The notes: generated from the sequence alone by a model not told the origin. A stretch of 64,000 nt of DNA from Clostridiales bacterium (GCA_022782265.1 JALFOM010000101.1:1-64000); one strand, 5' to 3'. Positions 49,838 through 59,460 are shown, numbered from the stretch's first letter. Program-made: numbers and translations.

Positions 49838-51320
49838 CCTGCTCCTCCAGACCAAAGTATTTTCGATAACTGCTGATAAAATAATAGGGATTGGAATAGC
49901 CCACCAGAGGGGCCGCCGCCTTTTCACTGAAACCGTCCTGTTCAATGAGTTGTCTGGCCTTGTTCATTCTGATCTGCATCAGATAATTGGTAAAGGTCTC
50001 GCCGGTCAATTCCTTGAATTTCCGGCTCAGGTAGATGTAGTTGATATGGTATTCCTGGGCAAAGCTGATGAGGCTCAAATCCTCCATATACCGGGTCTGC
50101 ACCGCGTTGAGTACATGGTGCAGGATGCTGTCCGTACTGAAAGTATCCTGCTCGGCGATCGCGGCGAAGGTCTTGTCCACGATCTCCGCAAAGAGATCGT
50201 CCATCTCCTGCCGCCATTGAATTTGATTGATCCTGTCCAGGTAATTGCCGCCGATCAGCGCAGAGATGTTTACCCCTCTGCCCGTCTCCTGACAGCAGCG
50301 CTCAAGAGAAATGGAAAATTCCACCAGCATATGTTTCATTGCCGGCAGATGGATATATTCATTTTGTTGCAGCACATGCTGGAAAGCCCGCTTCAGTTCC
50401 TGCCGGAAATCGCGGCCGCTTTTCAGCAGTTCCTTCAGCTGCTGGCCGTTTACCGGGGCAGGATACCGGACTGTTGTCAGCGCTTTCACTGAGGGGTATT
50501 CGATGGCGGCCCTGCTGGGATGATGGAAAGCAAGGGCCGCCGCCGCCTCGTTCAGCGCATTAGGAAGCCGTTTCAGAGAATCCTTTTCTTCACTGATCCC
50601 CAGGCGAAATTCCGCCGGGCTGGCAATCCTGCCAAAGGCCGTCTGAATCCATGCGCGACAGGAGGACTCATTCTGTGCGGGCAGTAATGTCAGCAGGGCA
50701 AAACGTTGTTGTTTCTGCAGGCAAAGCAAACGGTTTTCAAAAGGTGAATGTCCCAGCGCGGAAGCAAGAAGGTTCTCCGCGTTTTCTTCTTTTTTCAGCA
50801 GAATTTCACACAGGCTAAATCCTCTGTCGCCGTATTTTTCCGCATATGCAGCAAAGCGTTCATCAAACTTCAGCGGTTCGGAAAAAGCGGCGTCAGAAAA
50901 CAGGGCCATAAGCGCATCCTGTCTCTTTTGCGACACCCGGTTTTTTTCGTCCAGCTTTTCTTTCACTTTTCGAAAAAGGCTGTTCAGACTGACGGCATCC
51001 ACAGGCTTTAAAAGGTAATCGAATACATGGGCGTGGATCGCCTGACGCATGTAGGCAAAGTCCGTGTATTCGCTCAGTACAATGATCTCGCAGTCCAGCT
51101 TTTGCCTTTCGATCTCCTGCAGCATCTGCTGTCCGTCGCAAACCGGCATACGCATGTCCGTAAGGATCACGTCCACCTGCCGGGAACGGAGAATTTCCAG
51201 CGCCTCCACGCCGTTTTCCGCCTCCCCGGCCAGAGTCATTTTCAGTTCATCCCAGCGGATGCTCCGGATCAGCCCCTGCCGGATCAGGGCTTCATCCTCA
51301 ACAATCAAAACCCGGTACAT
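49827..51320 (-). CDS. YesN-type response regulator with AraC DNA-binding domain
   Basis: 497 residues. The N-terminal receiver domain has phospho-acceptor D55 in ILTDMRMPV. A ~260-residue connector of unknown fold is followed by the C-terminal AraC-type double HTH (~395-495; SLISFAQEYHINYIYLSRKFKELTG). It would regulate the carbohydrate genes around it once phosphorylated by the YesM-like kinase upstream. The start at 51320 lies 4 bp after the kinase stop, preceded by GGGGG; an earlier ATG (51335) has no ribosome site. Confidence 0.9.
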   Translation of the reverse strand: MYRVLIVEDEALIRQGLIRSIRWDELKMTLAGEAENGVEALEILRSRQVDVILTDMRMPVCDGQQMLQEIERQKLDCEIIVLSEYTDFAYMRQAIHAHVFDYLLKPVDAVSLNSLFRKVKEKLDEKNRVSQKRQDALMALFSDAAFSEPLKFDERFAAYAEKYGDRGFSLCEILLKKEENAENLLASALGHSPFENRLLCLQKQQRFALLTLLPAQNESSCRAWIQTAFGRIASPAEFRLGISEEKDSLKRLPNALNEAAAALAFHHPSRAAIEYPSVKALTTVRYPAPVNGQQLKELLKSGRDFRQELKRAFQHVLQQNEYIHLPAMKHMLVEFSISLERCCQETGRGVNISALIGGNYLDRINQIQWRQEMDDLFAEIVDKTFAAIAEQDTFSTDSILHHVLNAVQTRYMEDLSLISFAQEYHINYIYLSRKFKELTGETFTNYLMQIRMNKARQLIEQDGFSEKAAAPLVGYSNPYYFISSYRKYFGLEEQDEN

Positions 51321-51324
51321 CTGA

Positions 51325-53124
51325 TCAGCCCCCATCCACAGGAATCGTGATATGTACGACCGTTCCGGTTCCTTCCTCGCTGTCTATGGTCAAGGTGCCC
51401 GCTACGCCATACAACAGGCGCAGGCGGGTATTCAGATTTTGTATTCCTATCCTCTGATTCTCCATGGGGCCGCTGCTTTCCTCAAGGGAAGCCTGCAAGG
51501 CTGCCAACTGGTCTACTGGGATGCCCTGGCCGTCGTCGGCCACCTCGATCACCAGTTGCCCTTTCTCCTCCCATGCGCTGATGGAGATATTCCCGGTCTG
51601 CCCGCTGCGCTCAAAGCCGTGGATAATGGCATTTTCCACCATGGGCTGTATGCTCACCCGTGGCACCAAATGATCCATTACATATTCCGGTACGTTGACC
51701 TGATCGTGCAGCCGGTCGCCGAAACGGATCTTCTGTATTGTCAGGTAGTTTTCTGTATGGGCGATCTCGTCCCGCAGCGTGACCAGGGGCTCTTTGCCGG
51801 AGATATTATAGCGCAGTGTCTTTCCCAGGGCAGTAGCCATCACCGAAAGCTCCGGGACCTGATGGAGATCCGCCATTGCCGCCATGGACTGCAGGACGTT
51901 ATAGAGAAAATGTGGGTTCATCTGGGCCTGAAGGGCGCGGATCTCCGCGTTTTTCTGCTGAAGCGCCGTCTCATATTCGCTGTAGATGGCAAGCTCCAGC
52001 TTGTCCATCAGCGTGTTGAAGCTGTTTCCCAGCCGGGCGATCTCGTCACTGCCGGTAACTGTCACGCGCTGGTTCAAATGCCGGAGCTGGGTCTCGTCCA
52101 TGGCCTCGGCAAGCCGCTCCACCGGCCTGCTGATGGCGCCGGAGGCGACAGCTGTCACCAGAGCAATGATAATCAACGCAAAAACAGCAGCGGCAAAAAG
52201 GGCGCTGGACACAGCCATTGCGTCCGCAGAAAAAACGGACTGGGGCGTCAGCATCAGAACATACCAGCCGCTGTATGCAGACCGGGCCGAGGCCATCACA
52301 TAGGGGCTTCCCTGATAGGCAATCTCATGCTGGGCCTGGCCGTCGGAAAAGGCCATCACCTCCGCCGGTAAGGTCTGCATCAGCATAGTCCCGGAGGAGT
52401 CGTAGATCACCCGTCCCTCTTCGTCGCACACAAAGAGTATGGACGTGCTGTCCGGCAAAATAAGTGCGGACAGCTGCTCCAGATCTGAGAGGTCGATGGT
52501 GATAAACATGATCCCTACCGGTTCAAAATGACTTTCCGTATTTACGATCTGCCGGGATGCGGCATACACATAGGAAGGTGTGCTCTGCATAAGGTTTCGC
52601 AGAGGCATATGCGGGGCGGTAGAGAGCAGCGTCGCCTTCCCCCGCCGGTCTTCCTCCGCTTCAATACAGTCCAGATACTCCACCGGAAGCTCGCAGCTGC
52701 GATAGTCCGCGTAGGACCCGGCCTCATTCCTTGTGGCATAAATCAGCTGTCCGTAGTCGTCGATAAAGATTATACTGAACAAATCGGAACGGCTGCTGAG
52801 ACTGGACAGAAAAATTTTTTTCAGCAGCTCTGTATCGCTGCGTCTTTCCGCCGCCGTGGCATCCTGGCCGCAGGTTTTTAAATACGCCCGGAAATTTTCG
52901 TTCAGATAGATGGAGCGGTAGATGTCATCCAGCCGCATACAGGAGGTATCCAGCCGCTCCGCGCCGGTTTTCACCAGATTGGTGTGAAGCGACAGGGACT
53001 GCTCCCGTATTACCGATTGTGAGCGGGTCTGGGCAATAAGAATAACGATCGCCATGGGAACAGCAAGAAGAAGCGAAACCGTAAGCATCAGTTTTTTTCT
53101 TAAAGAATGTATGTGCCGGAACAA
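51325..53124 (-). CDS. YesM-type sensor histidine kinase
   Basis: 599 residues. Order: membrane helix ~13-31, an extracytoplasmic Cache-like sensor (~35-300), a second helix ~305-328, HAMP (~330-380), the His-kinase motif QMNPHFLYNV with phospho-acceptor H405, and a HATPase domain. This is the LytS/YesM class that phosphorylates YesN regulators and commonly controls polysaccharide uptake genes. The start is TTG at 53124 after GGCAGG; a start further downstream cannot be excluded. Divergent from the ABC-transporter operon. Confidence 0.88.
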   Translation of the reverse strand: MFRHIHSLRKKLMLTVSLLLAVPMAIVILIAQTRSQSVIREQSLSLHTNLVKTGAERLDTSCMRLDDIYRSIYLNENFRAYLKTCGQDATAAERRSDTELLKKIFLSSLSSRSDLFSIIFIDDYGQLIYATRNEAGSYADYRSCELPVEYLDCIEAEEDRRGKATLLSTAPHMPLRNLMQSTPSYVYAASRQIVNTESHFEPVGIMFITIDLSDLEQLSALILPDSTSILFVCDEEGRVIYDSSGTMLMQTLPAEVMAFSDGQAQHEIAYQGSPYVMASARSAYSGWYVLMLTPQSVFSADAMAVSSALFAAAVFALIIIALVTAVASGAISRPVERLAEAMDETQLRHLNQRVTVTGSDEIARLGNSFNTLMDKLELAIYSEYETALQQKNAEIRALQAQMNPHFLYNVLQSMAAMADLHQVPELSVMATALGKTLRYNISGKEPLVTLRDEIAHTENYLTIQKIRFGDRLHDQVNVPEYVMDHLVPRVSIQPMVENAIIHGFERSGQTGNISISAWEEKGQLVIEVADDGQGIPVDQLAALQASLEESSGPMENQRIGIQNLNTRLRLLYGVAGTLTIDSEEGTGTVVHITIPVDGG

Positions 53125-53229
53125 TGTGCATCACCTGCCCTTTGGGCACATTATAACAAATTAATTCCTGCCTTTGGATAGGAAAAGGGAAAAAACTAAT
53201 TCATTTCAGAGATTGGCTAAATGGTTTGA

Positions 53230-53259
53230 TTGCGGGTTGAAAAGCAGGGATGCTATAAT
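53230..53259 (+). promoter_or_regulatory. Promoter of the sugar ABC transporter operon
   Basis: TTGCGG (53230-53235), 18-bp spacer, perfect TATAAT (53254-53259), about 110 bp before the binding-protein ATG. The weak -35 suggests an activator such as YesN. The rest of the divergent gap holds no clear dyad. Confidence 0.55.
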
Positions 53260-53369
53260 CTGTCCATGAGGATGAGCCATGCAGCCCGGAACTTTCGAAG
53301 TGGCCATACGAAAGCCGGCCGCGCCCTGTTCATCCAAGCGAAAATTTGAAAGAATGGAGATTGGACACC

Positions 53370-54692
53370 ATGAAAAAAATACTGGTACTTCTGCTATGTG
53401 CAGCACTGATATTGACCATGCTGACCGCCTGCGGCTCCGGGGACGCCCCGGCCGCCCCGGCGGAAACAAATACCGGCAGTCCGGCCGCAGCAGGCGACAA
53501 CGCCGAACCGGCACAGCAGGAAGTTACGATCCACCTGTTCCACCAGAAGCAGGAGGCACAGGAAGCCTTTGCGCAGATCATCAACGCTTTCCACACCGAG
53601 TATCCCTATATCACCGTTGAACAGGAGATTGTCACCAACGATCCCGCCGCGATCTTGAAAGCAAGGCTTGCCACCGGCGAGGTCCCCGACATTTTCCAGG
53701 GAGCTACGGACACCATGGACATTGCCCGGGGCGGCTACATCATGGAGCTGAGCAGCGAGGCCTTTCTGGACAACATCACCGATGAGGCCCGCGCCGCCTC
53801 CTCCTTCACCGACGCGGACGGTCATACCTGGGCAATGCCCGTGGACGGCAGCTGTGAAGGGATTTTCTACAACAAGGACATTTTCGCAGAGTATGACCTG
53901 TCTGTGCCCACCACACTCAGCGAGCTGAAAACGGTAATCGACACCCTGGAAGACAACGGTGTCACGCCCTTTGCCATGGGCTTCAAGGACGCCTGGACCA
54001 TCAAGCCGGTGTCTCTGGTGGCAGCAGCTTCCGCCATCTACGGCAAGGACATCAACTGGGACAGCAAGAAGGACAGCGGCGAGGCGAGCTTTTCCGGTTC
54101 CGAGGACTGGACAAGCACCTTTGAAATCACCAAAATGGTCTACCAGCACGGCAACACCCGCACTGCCTTTGACACGGACTATAACGGTGCCTGTGCTATG
54201 ATGGCAAACGGCGAGGCTGCCATGATGATCAACGGCCTCTGGGCGCTGGAGCCGATCCGGCAGATCAACCCCGATGTAAATCTGGGCATGATGGCAATGC
54301 CCGCATCGGAAGATCCGAAAGACACCAAACTGTTCCAGTTCCCGGATTTCGGGCTCTCCATCTCCGCCTCCACGGAGCATCCGGAGGAGTGCAAGCTGTT
54401 CCTGGAATTCCTCACCCGCCCCGAAATCGCCGAGCTCTGGTGCAGCACCTCCAAGCTGTTTTCCGCTGTCAAGGGCGTATCCGTGGATTTTGACCCCTTG
54501 GCCGATGACGTCAACGCCTATATCGACGCTGGTATGGTCTGCACCCAGGTAGACAGAGGCTGGCCCACCGCTTTTGGCCCTGAATATGAGAGCGCTCTGT
54601 CCAATTACCTGCTGGATCTCAGCTCTTTGGACGATATTTTGATCAGTCTGGATACCGCATGGGACAACGCCAGAGCGGCAAGTCAGTCCTGA
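53370..54692 (+). CDS. Lipoprotein sugar-binding protein of an ABC transporter
   Basis: 440 residues. A lipoprotein signal peptide with lipobox LTAC (C21) anchors it outside the membrane, followed by an Ala/Pro/Gly linker. The mature part has the fold of extracellular solute-binding family 1 (EVTIHLFHQKQEAQEAF, PDIFQGATDTMDIARGGYIMEL, GEAAMMINGLW). It delivers an oligosaccharide, probably alpha-glucan judging from the neighbouring amylase. GGAG lies ~10 nt before the ATG at 53370; earlier in-frame ATG is not used. A hairpin after the gene may raise its level over the permeases. Confidence 0.9.
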   Translation: MKKILVLLLCAALILTMLTACGSGDAPAAPAETNTGSPAAAGDNAEPAQQEVTIHLFHQKQEAQEAFAQIINAFHTEYPYITVEQEIVTNDPAAILKARLATGEVPDIFQGATDTMDIARGGYIMELSSEAFLDNITDEARAASSFTDADGHTWAMPVDGSCEGIFYNKDIFAEYDLSVPTTLSELKTVIDTLEDNGVTPFAMGFKDAWTIKPVSLVAAASAIYGKDINWDSKKDSGEASFSGSEDWTSTFEITKMVYQHGNTRTAFDTDYNGACAMMANGEAAMMINGLWALEPIRQINPDVNLGMMAMPASEDPKDTKLFQFPDFGLSISASTEHPEECKLFLEFLTRPEIAELWCSTSKLFSAVKGVSVDFDPLADDVNAYIDAGMVCTQVDRGWPTAFGPEYESALSNYLLDLSSLDDILISLDTAWDNARAASQS

Positions 54693-54724
54693 CAGAAAAA
54701 AGCGCCGGCATACGGCAAAAGAAG

Positions 54725-54750
54725 GCAGGAAAGCGGTCACGCTTTCCTGC
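54725..54750 (+). promoter_or_regulatory. Intercistronic hairpin after the binding-protein gene
   Basis: A perfect 11-bp stem (54725-54735 with 54740-54750) and GTCA loop, followed by a modest T-rich tract. This is the common position for a partial terminator or mRNA stabiliser that lets the binding protein exceed the permeases. Confidence 0.6.
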
Positions 54751-54783
54751 TTCCTTTATCACAGTGAAGGAGGGATAGCCCCT

Positions 54784-55662
54784 ATGCAGCAATGGAAACG
54801 AAAACAGAACCGCATTTATATGGCGTTTATCATTCCTGCTGCGGCCTTTTTTATCACGTTTTTCATTTTTCCTTTTTTCAAGAGCCTCTGGCTCTCGTTT
54901 ACAGACGCCTACGGCTATAACCCGGAGCAGCACTTTATCGGGCTGAAAAACTATAAGGAGGCCCTTTCCAACCCTACTTTCCGAAGCGCTGTTTGGATCA
55001 CCACTAAATATACCGTTTTTGTCACCCTATGCACCAATCTGGTAGCACTGAGTCTCGCGCTGCTGCTGGACGGCAATGTCCGGTTCAAAAAACTGTTTCG
55101 GGCGCTTTTCTTTCTGCCCAACCTGATGAGTTTGATCATCGTCAGCTTCGTGTGGGTGTTTCTCTACGGAAATGTTTACCGCTCTGTTGTGGAGCTGCTG
55201 CATATCCCGGAGGCTTTTCAGATCAGTTGGCTCGGGAACCGGACCATGGCGCTGTTTTCCATGGGCATCACCGCTGTTTGGCAATGCGCGGGCTACTATA
55301 TGCTCATCTATATCGCAGGCCTGCAAAATATCGGCTCCGAGCTTACGGAGGCCGCCGAAATGGATGGTGCGGGAACCTGGGCGCTCATTCGCCATGTAAA
55401 GCTTCCGCTACTGGCCCCGGTGATCGCCATGAATTCCATTTTGCTGGTGACCTCCTGCTTCAAGACCTTTGATATTCCCATGGCCATGACCTCAGGCGGT
55501 CCGGCCGGCGCCACCACTACCGTCGCCCTGCAGATCTATAACACCGGTTTTCGCTCCAACAGGACAGGCTACGCCACGGCCCAGTCGGTCATCTTGTTTC
55601 TGATCATCAGCCTGATGACTGCGCTCATGTATTGGTACCAAGGCAGAAGGGGGGAAGACTGA
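54784..55662 (+). CDS. Sugar ABC transporter permease, MalF-type
   Basis: 292 residues, six membrane helices with an N-terminal one near residues 14-36. The EAA loop ELTEAAEMDGAGTWALIRHVKLP contacts the ATPase. It pairs with the permease encoded next, the stop and start sharing one nucleotide (TGATG). No ATP-binding protein gene lies in this operon, so a shared ATPase is expected. GGAGG precedes the ATG. Confidence 0.92.
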   Translation: MQQWKRKQNRIYMAFIIPAAAFFITFFIFPFFKSLWLSFTDAYGYNPEQHFIGLKNYKEALSNPTFRSAVWITTKYTVFVTLCTNLVALSLALLLDGNVRFKKLFRALFFLPNLMSLIIVSFVWVFLYGNVYRSVVELLHIPEAFQISWLGNRTMALFSMGITAVWQCAGYYMLIYIAGLQNIGSELTEAAEMDGAGTWALIRHVKLPLLAPVIAMNSILLVTSCFKTFDIPMAMTSGGPAGATTTVALQIYNTGFRSNRTGYATAQSVILFLIISLMTALMYWYQGRRGED

Positions 55663-56492
55663 TGTCTGTCAAAGTAGGAAAGCGCCGCAACGGCATCGGT
55701 ATTACCATTGTCACCGCGCTGATTGCTTTGATTTTCTTTTTTCCGGTTTTGATGGCGGTCATCAACTCCTTCAAAACCCGCGGAGAGATCCTGGCCTCTG
55801 CCATTGCCTTGCCCTCTGCCCCCACCTTTGCCAATTACGCCGCTGTGATCGAGGCTACGGATTTTGTCAAGGTGTTTTTCAATTCCTGTCTGGTGACAGG
55901 CGGAGGGATCGTGCTGAATCTGCTGGTAAGCGCCTTGGCAGGCTATGCATTGGCCCGCTGGCGCTCAAAATGGGCCAATATGCTCACGCTTTTTTTCCTC
56001 TCCTCCATGTTTGTGCCTTTCCATACCATAATGATTGCCCTCCTCACCACAGCACGGGATCTGAAGCTGACGGGACACATCTGGGGCCTGATTTTGATCT
56101 ATTGCGGGCTTCAGTGTCCCATCCCCATTTTTCTGATCAAGGGCTTTGTCCATTCTGTTCCCAGAGAGCTGGAGGAGGCCGCCATGATCGACGGCTGCGG
56201 CACCGTTCGCCTGTTTCTTTCCATCGTGCTGCCCATGCTCAAGCCCATTCTTGCCACAGTCTCTGTTTTGAATGTGCTGTGGATATGGAATGACTATCTC
56301 CTGCCTTATCTAATTTTGGGAAAGCCCCTTACCATTCCCCTGAGCCAGATGTATTTTTACGGACAGTACAATCAGCAATGGCACTTAATCATGGCGGGCT
56401 TTGTGGTGTCGACCATTCCGGTGGTCATCTTCTTTTTGTTTATGCAGAAGTATATCATCAACGGAATTGCCTCCGGTGCAGTCAAGGGGTGA
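55662..56492 (+). CDS. Sugar ABC transporter permease, MalG-type
   Basis: 276 residues, six membrane helices. The EAA loop ELEEAAMIDGCGTVRLFLSIVLPM is conserved. Start at 55662 shares one nucleotide with the preceding stop and follows AAGGGGGG; the frame 30 nt upstream is open but lies within the previous gene. It forms the second half of the permease heterodimer. The next gene begins 3 bp after its stop. Confidence 0.92.
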   Translation: MSVKVGKRRNGIGITIVTALIALIFFFPVLMAVINSFKTRGEILASAIALPSAPTFANYAAVIEATDFVKVFFNSCLVTGGGIVLNLLVSALAGYALARWRSKWANMLTLFFLSSMFVPFHTIMIALLTTARDLKLTGHIWGLILIYCGLQCPIPIFLIKGFVHSVPRELEEAAMIDGCGTVRLFLSIVLPMLKPILATVSVLNVLWIWNDYLLPYLILGKPLTIPLSQMYFYGQYNQQWHLIMAGFVVSTIPVVIFFLFMQKYIINGIASGAVKG

Positions 56493-56495
56493 GCC

Positions 56496-58223
56496 ATGGC
56501 CTATTCAAAATATGATCTGGAGAGAAGCGACACGGTATATATGCTGATGACGGACCGTTTTTGCGACGGGGACCCGTCCAACAACGGGGTGCTTGGCGCC
56601 GAGTATCAGCCCGGAAACCTGCATTTTTATCAGGGCGGAGACTGGGCTGGGCTCCGACAGCAGCTTCCCTATATCAAGTCTCTGGGCTTCACCGCTGTCT
56701 GGATGTCAGCGCCCCAGGACAACGAGCTATACAGCCGGACCGGGGACGAGGCGGGATACCACGGATACTATACCCGTGATTTTTACAGCCCCAATCCCCA
56801 TTTTGGTACAGAGGCGGAGCTGCAGGCCCTGATGGGGGAAGCAAAACGATTGGGCATAAAGATCATCATCGATGCCCAGCTGAACCACACCGCTGACTAT
56901 CTGGAATACCCGTCCCAACAGTACGACCCGCCGTCCTACCGCCCGTCGCCCCCTTTTGATAACCCCACCTGGTATCATAACACCCCCAACATCATCAACT
57001 TCAATGATCCCTATGAGGCGCAGAATTACAGTCTCGGCGGTCTGGACGACCTGGACCAGGAAAATCCCGATTGCTGGCAGGCTCTAACGGAGGCCTACTG
57101 GGATCCGGAGAAAAACCGCGGCTGGTTTTCCTATGGTTTTTCCGGTTCCCGGGTCGATGCGGTTGTGGAGATCCCGCCAGAGTATCTGTCCCGCTATGAG
57201 CGGCATACGGGAAAACACAGCTTTGGGGAAGCCTATACCGGCTCTGTTGCGGAAAACGCGACATATCAGCGGTACTTGTGGGGGATGCTGGATTACCCAC
57301 TCTATTTTCAGCTCAACAACACCTTTTGCCGGGGAAATGACTGGAGCGGAATAAAGTGGGTACTGGATCAGGACGCTCTGTATCCAAATCCGAACCAACT
57401 GTTTACCTTCATTGATAACCATGACCGGGCCAGATTTCTGTCCAACTGCGGGGACAATATTTCCAAGCTGCATCTGGCTCTGGCCTTTCTCTATGCAGCC
57501 CGGGGCATTCCCGTGGTCTATTACGGTACGGAGCAGCACCTGGCCGGAGATTTTCGGTACACCGAGCAAATGGTCAATGACCTCAACCGGGAGATGATGC
57601 CGGACTTTTCCGCGGACAGCACAACCTTCAGACTGCTGCAAAGGCTGAACCGGATCCGTCGGGACTATCCGGATATTCTCGCCCAAGGTACCCAGGAGGA
57701 ACTCTACTTCCGCCCCGGCGATCGGGTATACGCTTTTAAGCGGGCGGCAGGCGGCAGGTATATGATCTGTCTGTTTAACGCCTCGCCCGGAGAGCAGCGC
57801 CGGGCCATTCCTCTGGACGGATGTTTCTCCGGCTGCTTTACCGATTTGTTGGATACCCGCCGCCATTACCGGATAAGCGGTGATCGTCTGGATATCACGA
57901 TTCCACCTTACCGTGCCATGCTTCTGGTCTCCGGCCGGGCATCGGACTATGAACCGCCCGTTCCGCAAAAAACACGGATCATCGTCCACTATGATACGGG
58001 CTTTGGGAACGCTCTCTACATCCGGGGCAGCACCTTGCCGCTTTCCTGGAGTTTTGGGCAGCGGTGTGATAATCTGGATGCCGACACCTGGGTATTTACG
58101 TTGGAACGGCCCGAAAGCGGAGCAATATTCTTCAAGTTTCTTTTAAACGACGCTCTCTGGGAGCAGGGCAGGGATCACTGTATTGAAGCCGGAACTGAAG
58201 TGGAGTGCTGGCCCAAATTTTGA
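56496..58223 (+). CDS. GH13 alpha-amylase family enzyme with C-terminal starch-binding-like domain, intracellular
   Basis: 575 residues with no signal peptide. The barrel carries nucleophile D221 (SGSRVDAVVE), acid/base E245 (SFGEAYTG) and D310 (IDNHD). The usual GFRxD reads GSRVD. Domain C runs to ~475, and the last ~95 residues (TRIIVHYDTGFGNALYIRG) resemble a starch-binding beta-sandwich. It would cut imported malto-oligosaccharides or cyclodextrins in the cytosol; cyclomaltodextrinase-type or plain amylase activity cannot be told apart. It starts 3 bp after the permease gene and ends the operon. Confidence 0.88.
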   Translation: MAYSKYDLERSDTVYMLMTDRFCDGDPSNNGVLGAEYQPGNLHFYQGGDWAGLRQQLPYIKSLGFTAVWMSAPQDNELYSRTGDEAGYHGYYTRDFYSPNPHFGTEAELQALMGEAKRLGIKIIIDAQLNHTADYLEYPSQQYDPPSYRPSPPFDNPTWYHNTPNIINFNDPYEAQNYSLGGLDDLDQENPDCWQALTEAYWDPEKNRGWFSYGFSGSRVDAVVEIPPEYLSRYERHTGKHSFGEAYTGSVAENATYQRYLWGMLDYPLYFQLNNTFCRGNDWSGIKWVLDQDALYPNPNQLFTFIDNHDRARFLSNCGDNISKLHLALAFLYAARGIPVVYYGTEQHLAGDFRYTEQMVNDLNREMMPDFSADSTTFRLLQRLNRIRRDYPDILAQGTQEELYFRPGDRVYAFKRAAGGRYMICLFNASPGEQRRAIPLDGCFSGCFTDLLDTRRHYRISGDRLDITIPPYRAMLLVSGRASDYEPPVPQKTRIIVHYDTGFGNALYIRGSTLPLSWSFGQRCDNLDADTWVFTLERPESGAIFFKFLLNDALWEQGRDHCIEAGTEVECWPKF

Positions 58224-58248
58224 TACGCCTTTTTGCAAACTTAAACAG

Positions 58249-58280
58249 TTCTGGCAGGAGAGCATACTCTCCTGCCAGAA
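58249..58280 (+). terminator. Hairpin after the alpha-amylase gene
   Basis: Perfect 14-bp stem (58249-58262 with 58267-58280) with CATA loop. No T run follows, so it is a terminator or stabiliser. Confidence 0.65.
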
Positions 58281-58360
58281 TCTGAATGATGACAAAGCTA
58301 TCGGCAGTGTTCAGCGTTGCATGGGGATCGCGCAGAGAGGGGGCGCCCCGCTCTATCTAT

Positions 58361-58425
58361 GTTTTTTCAGGAGCATTTTTGAATACTCCTGAAAAAGTTT
58401 TCAAAGCGTCGAACTATATCGACGC
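58361..58425. repeat. Intergenic hairpin pair
   Basis: Two further inverted repeats lie between convergent genes: TTTTTCAGGAG (58363-58373) with 58386-58396, and GCGTCGA (58406-58412) with TCGACGC (58419-58425). No protein is apparent from 58281 to 58460. The arrangement resembles the multi-hairpin arrays at 18988 and 38926 on a smaller scale. Confidence 0.4.
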
Positions 58426-58461
58426 CCTGATCCTCGCGACTATTGCGTGCTTCTCCATAGG

Positions 58462-58490
58462 CAAAAAGCAGGAGGAATCCTCCCCTGTTT
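58462..58490 (-). terminator. Terminator of the HAD hydrolase gene
   Basis: Read on the minus strand, a bulged AGGGGAGGA/TCCTCCT stem is followed by CTTTTT, just after the stop at 58493. Confidence 0.65.
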
Positions 58491-58492
58491 TA

Positions 58493-59314
58493 TCAGAGGA
58501 TTTCTTTGATGACCTTTGCAACGCCGGCGTGTTCATTATCGTCCGTCACTCTGTCCGCCGCGGCTTTGACCTCGGGGGCCGCGTTGCCCATGGCCACACC
58601 CAGACCGGCGGCGCGGAGCATGGTCAGATCATTTGTACCGTCGCCGAAGGCAATGGTCTCCTCCATCGCCACGCCCAAATGGCGGCACAGGGCCTCAAGG
58701 GCTGTACCCTTGTTGGCGGCAGCCCAGTTCAGCTCAATATTATTCTTCACTGAGCTGGTCACCGCAAGCTCCGGGAAGCGCTCCGGCAGCAGCCGGAGCT
58801 GACGGGCCCGCTCCTCCATATCCGTAAAATACATCTGGAGCTTCTGCGCGCCGGTGCCGGAGGCCTGGATGTAGTCCCGCAGGCTCTCCACCGGCGTGCG
58901 CAGGCGCACCAGCAGGTCAAGGATGCCCTTATCCGGCATGAAATCCACGGCATGTTCATAAAAGCGCCGGTCAATATAGCCCCAGTTGTCCTTATAGCAG
59001 TCATAGAAAAGATGGTTTCCCTCCATATAGTCTATGACCCGCAGAGCCAGCTCCATGGGAATATCCTCCCTGTAGACGGCCTTATCCTCCAGCGCGTCAT
59101 AGACATAGGCGCCGTTTACCGTTATGCACCAGCGCAGAAAGGGCAGATCCTTCAGCGGCTGGGGCAGACCGGCGTAAATACGCCCGGTGGCCGGGACAAT
59201 ATGCATCCCCTGCTCCGCCGCCGCTTTCAGCGCCGCCATGTTTTCCGGCGGGATGTTCTTTTTCCCATCCAGCAAGGTTCCGTCAAGGTCAAAGGCAATC
59301 AGCCTGTTTTTCAT
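58493..59314 (-). CDS. Cof-type HAD-IIB family sugar phosphatase
   Basis: 273 residues, normal length. FDLDGTLLDG holds the catalytic D9 and D11. IVPATGRIY carries the Thr of motif II and EETIAFGDGTNDLTML is motif IV for magnesium binding. The inserted C2B cap (about 85-190) sets specificity. It dephosphorylates a sugar phosphate or similar; the physiological substrate is unknown. A single gene divergent from the transketolase pair. Confidence 0.92.
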   Translation of the reverse strand: MKNRLIAFDLDGTLLDGKKNIPPENMAALKAAAEQGMHIVPATGRIYAGLPQPLKDLPFLRWCITVNGAYVYDALEDKAVYREDIPMELALRVIDYMEGNHLFYDCYKDNWGYIDRRFYEHAVDFMPDKGILDLLVRLRTPVESLRDYIQASGTGAQKLQMYFTDMEERARQLRLLPERFPELAVTSSVKNNIELNWAAANKGTALEALCRHLGVAMEETIAFGDGTNDLTMLRAAGLGVAMGNAAPEVKAAADRVTDDNEHAGVAKVIKEIL

Positions 59315-59460
59315 TTGCTCACCTCATATCTGTTTTATCTATTAAAGCGTAAAGACCCGTCTTTGGCAAGTCTTTTTTCCGGCACTTTCGCCCTATTGAA
59401 AGAAAAGCGCCGGATGTGTATAATATAGCTGTAAAGACTGCTTCAGGGAGGTTTTGTTTG

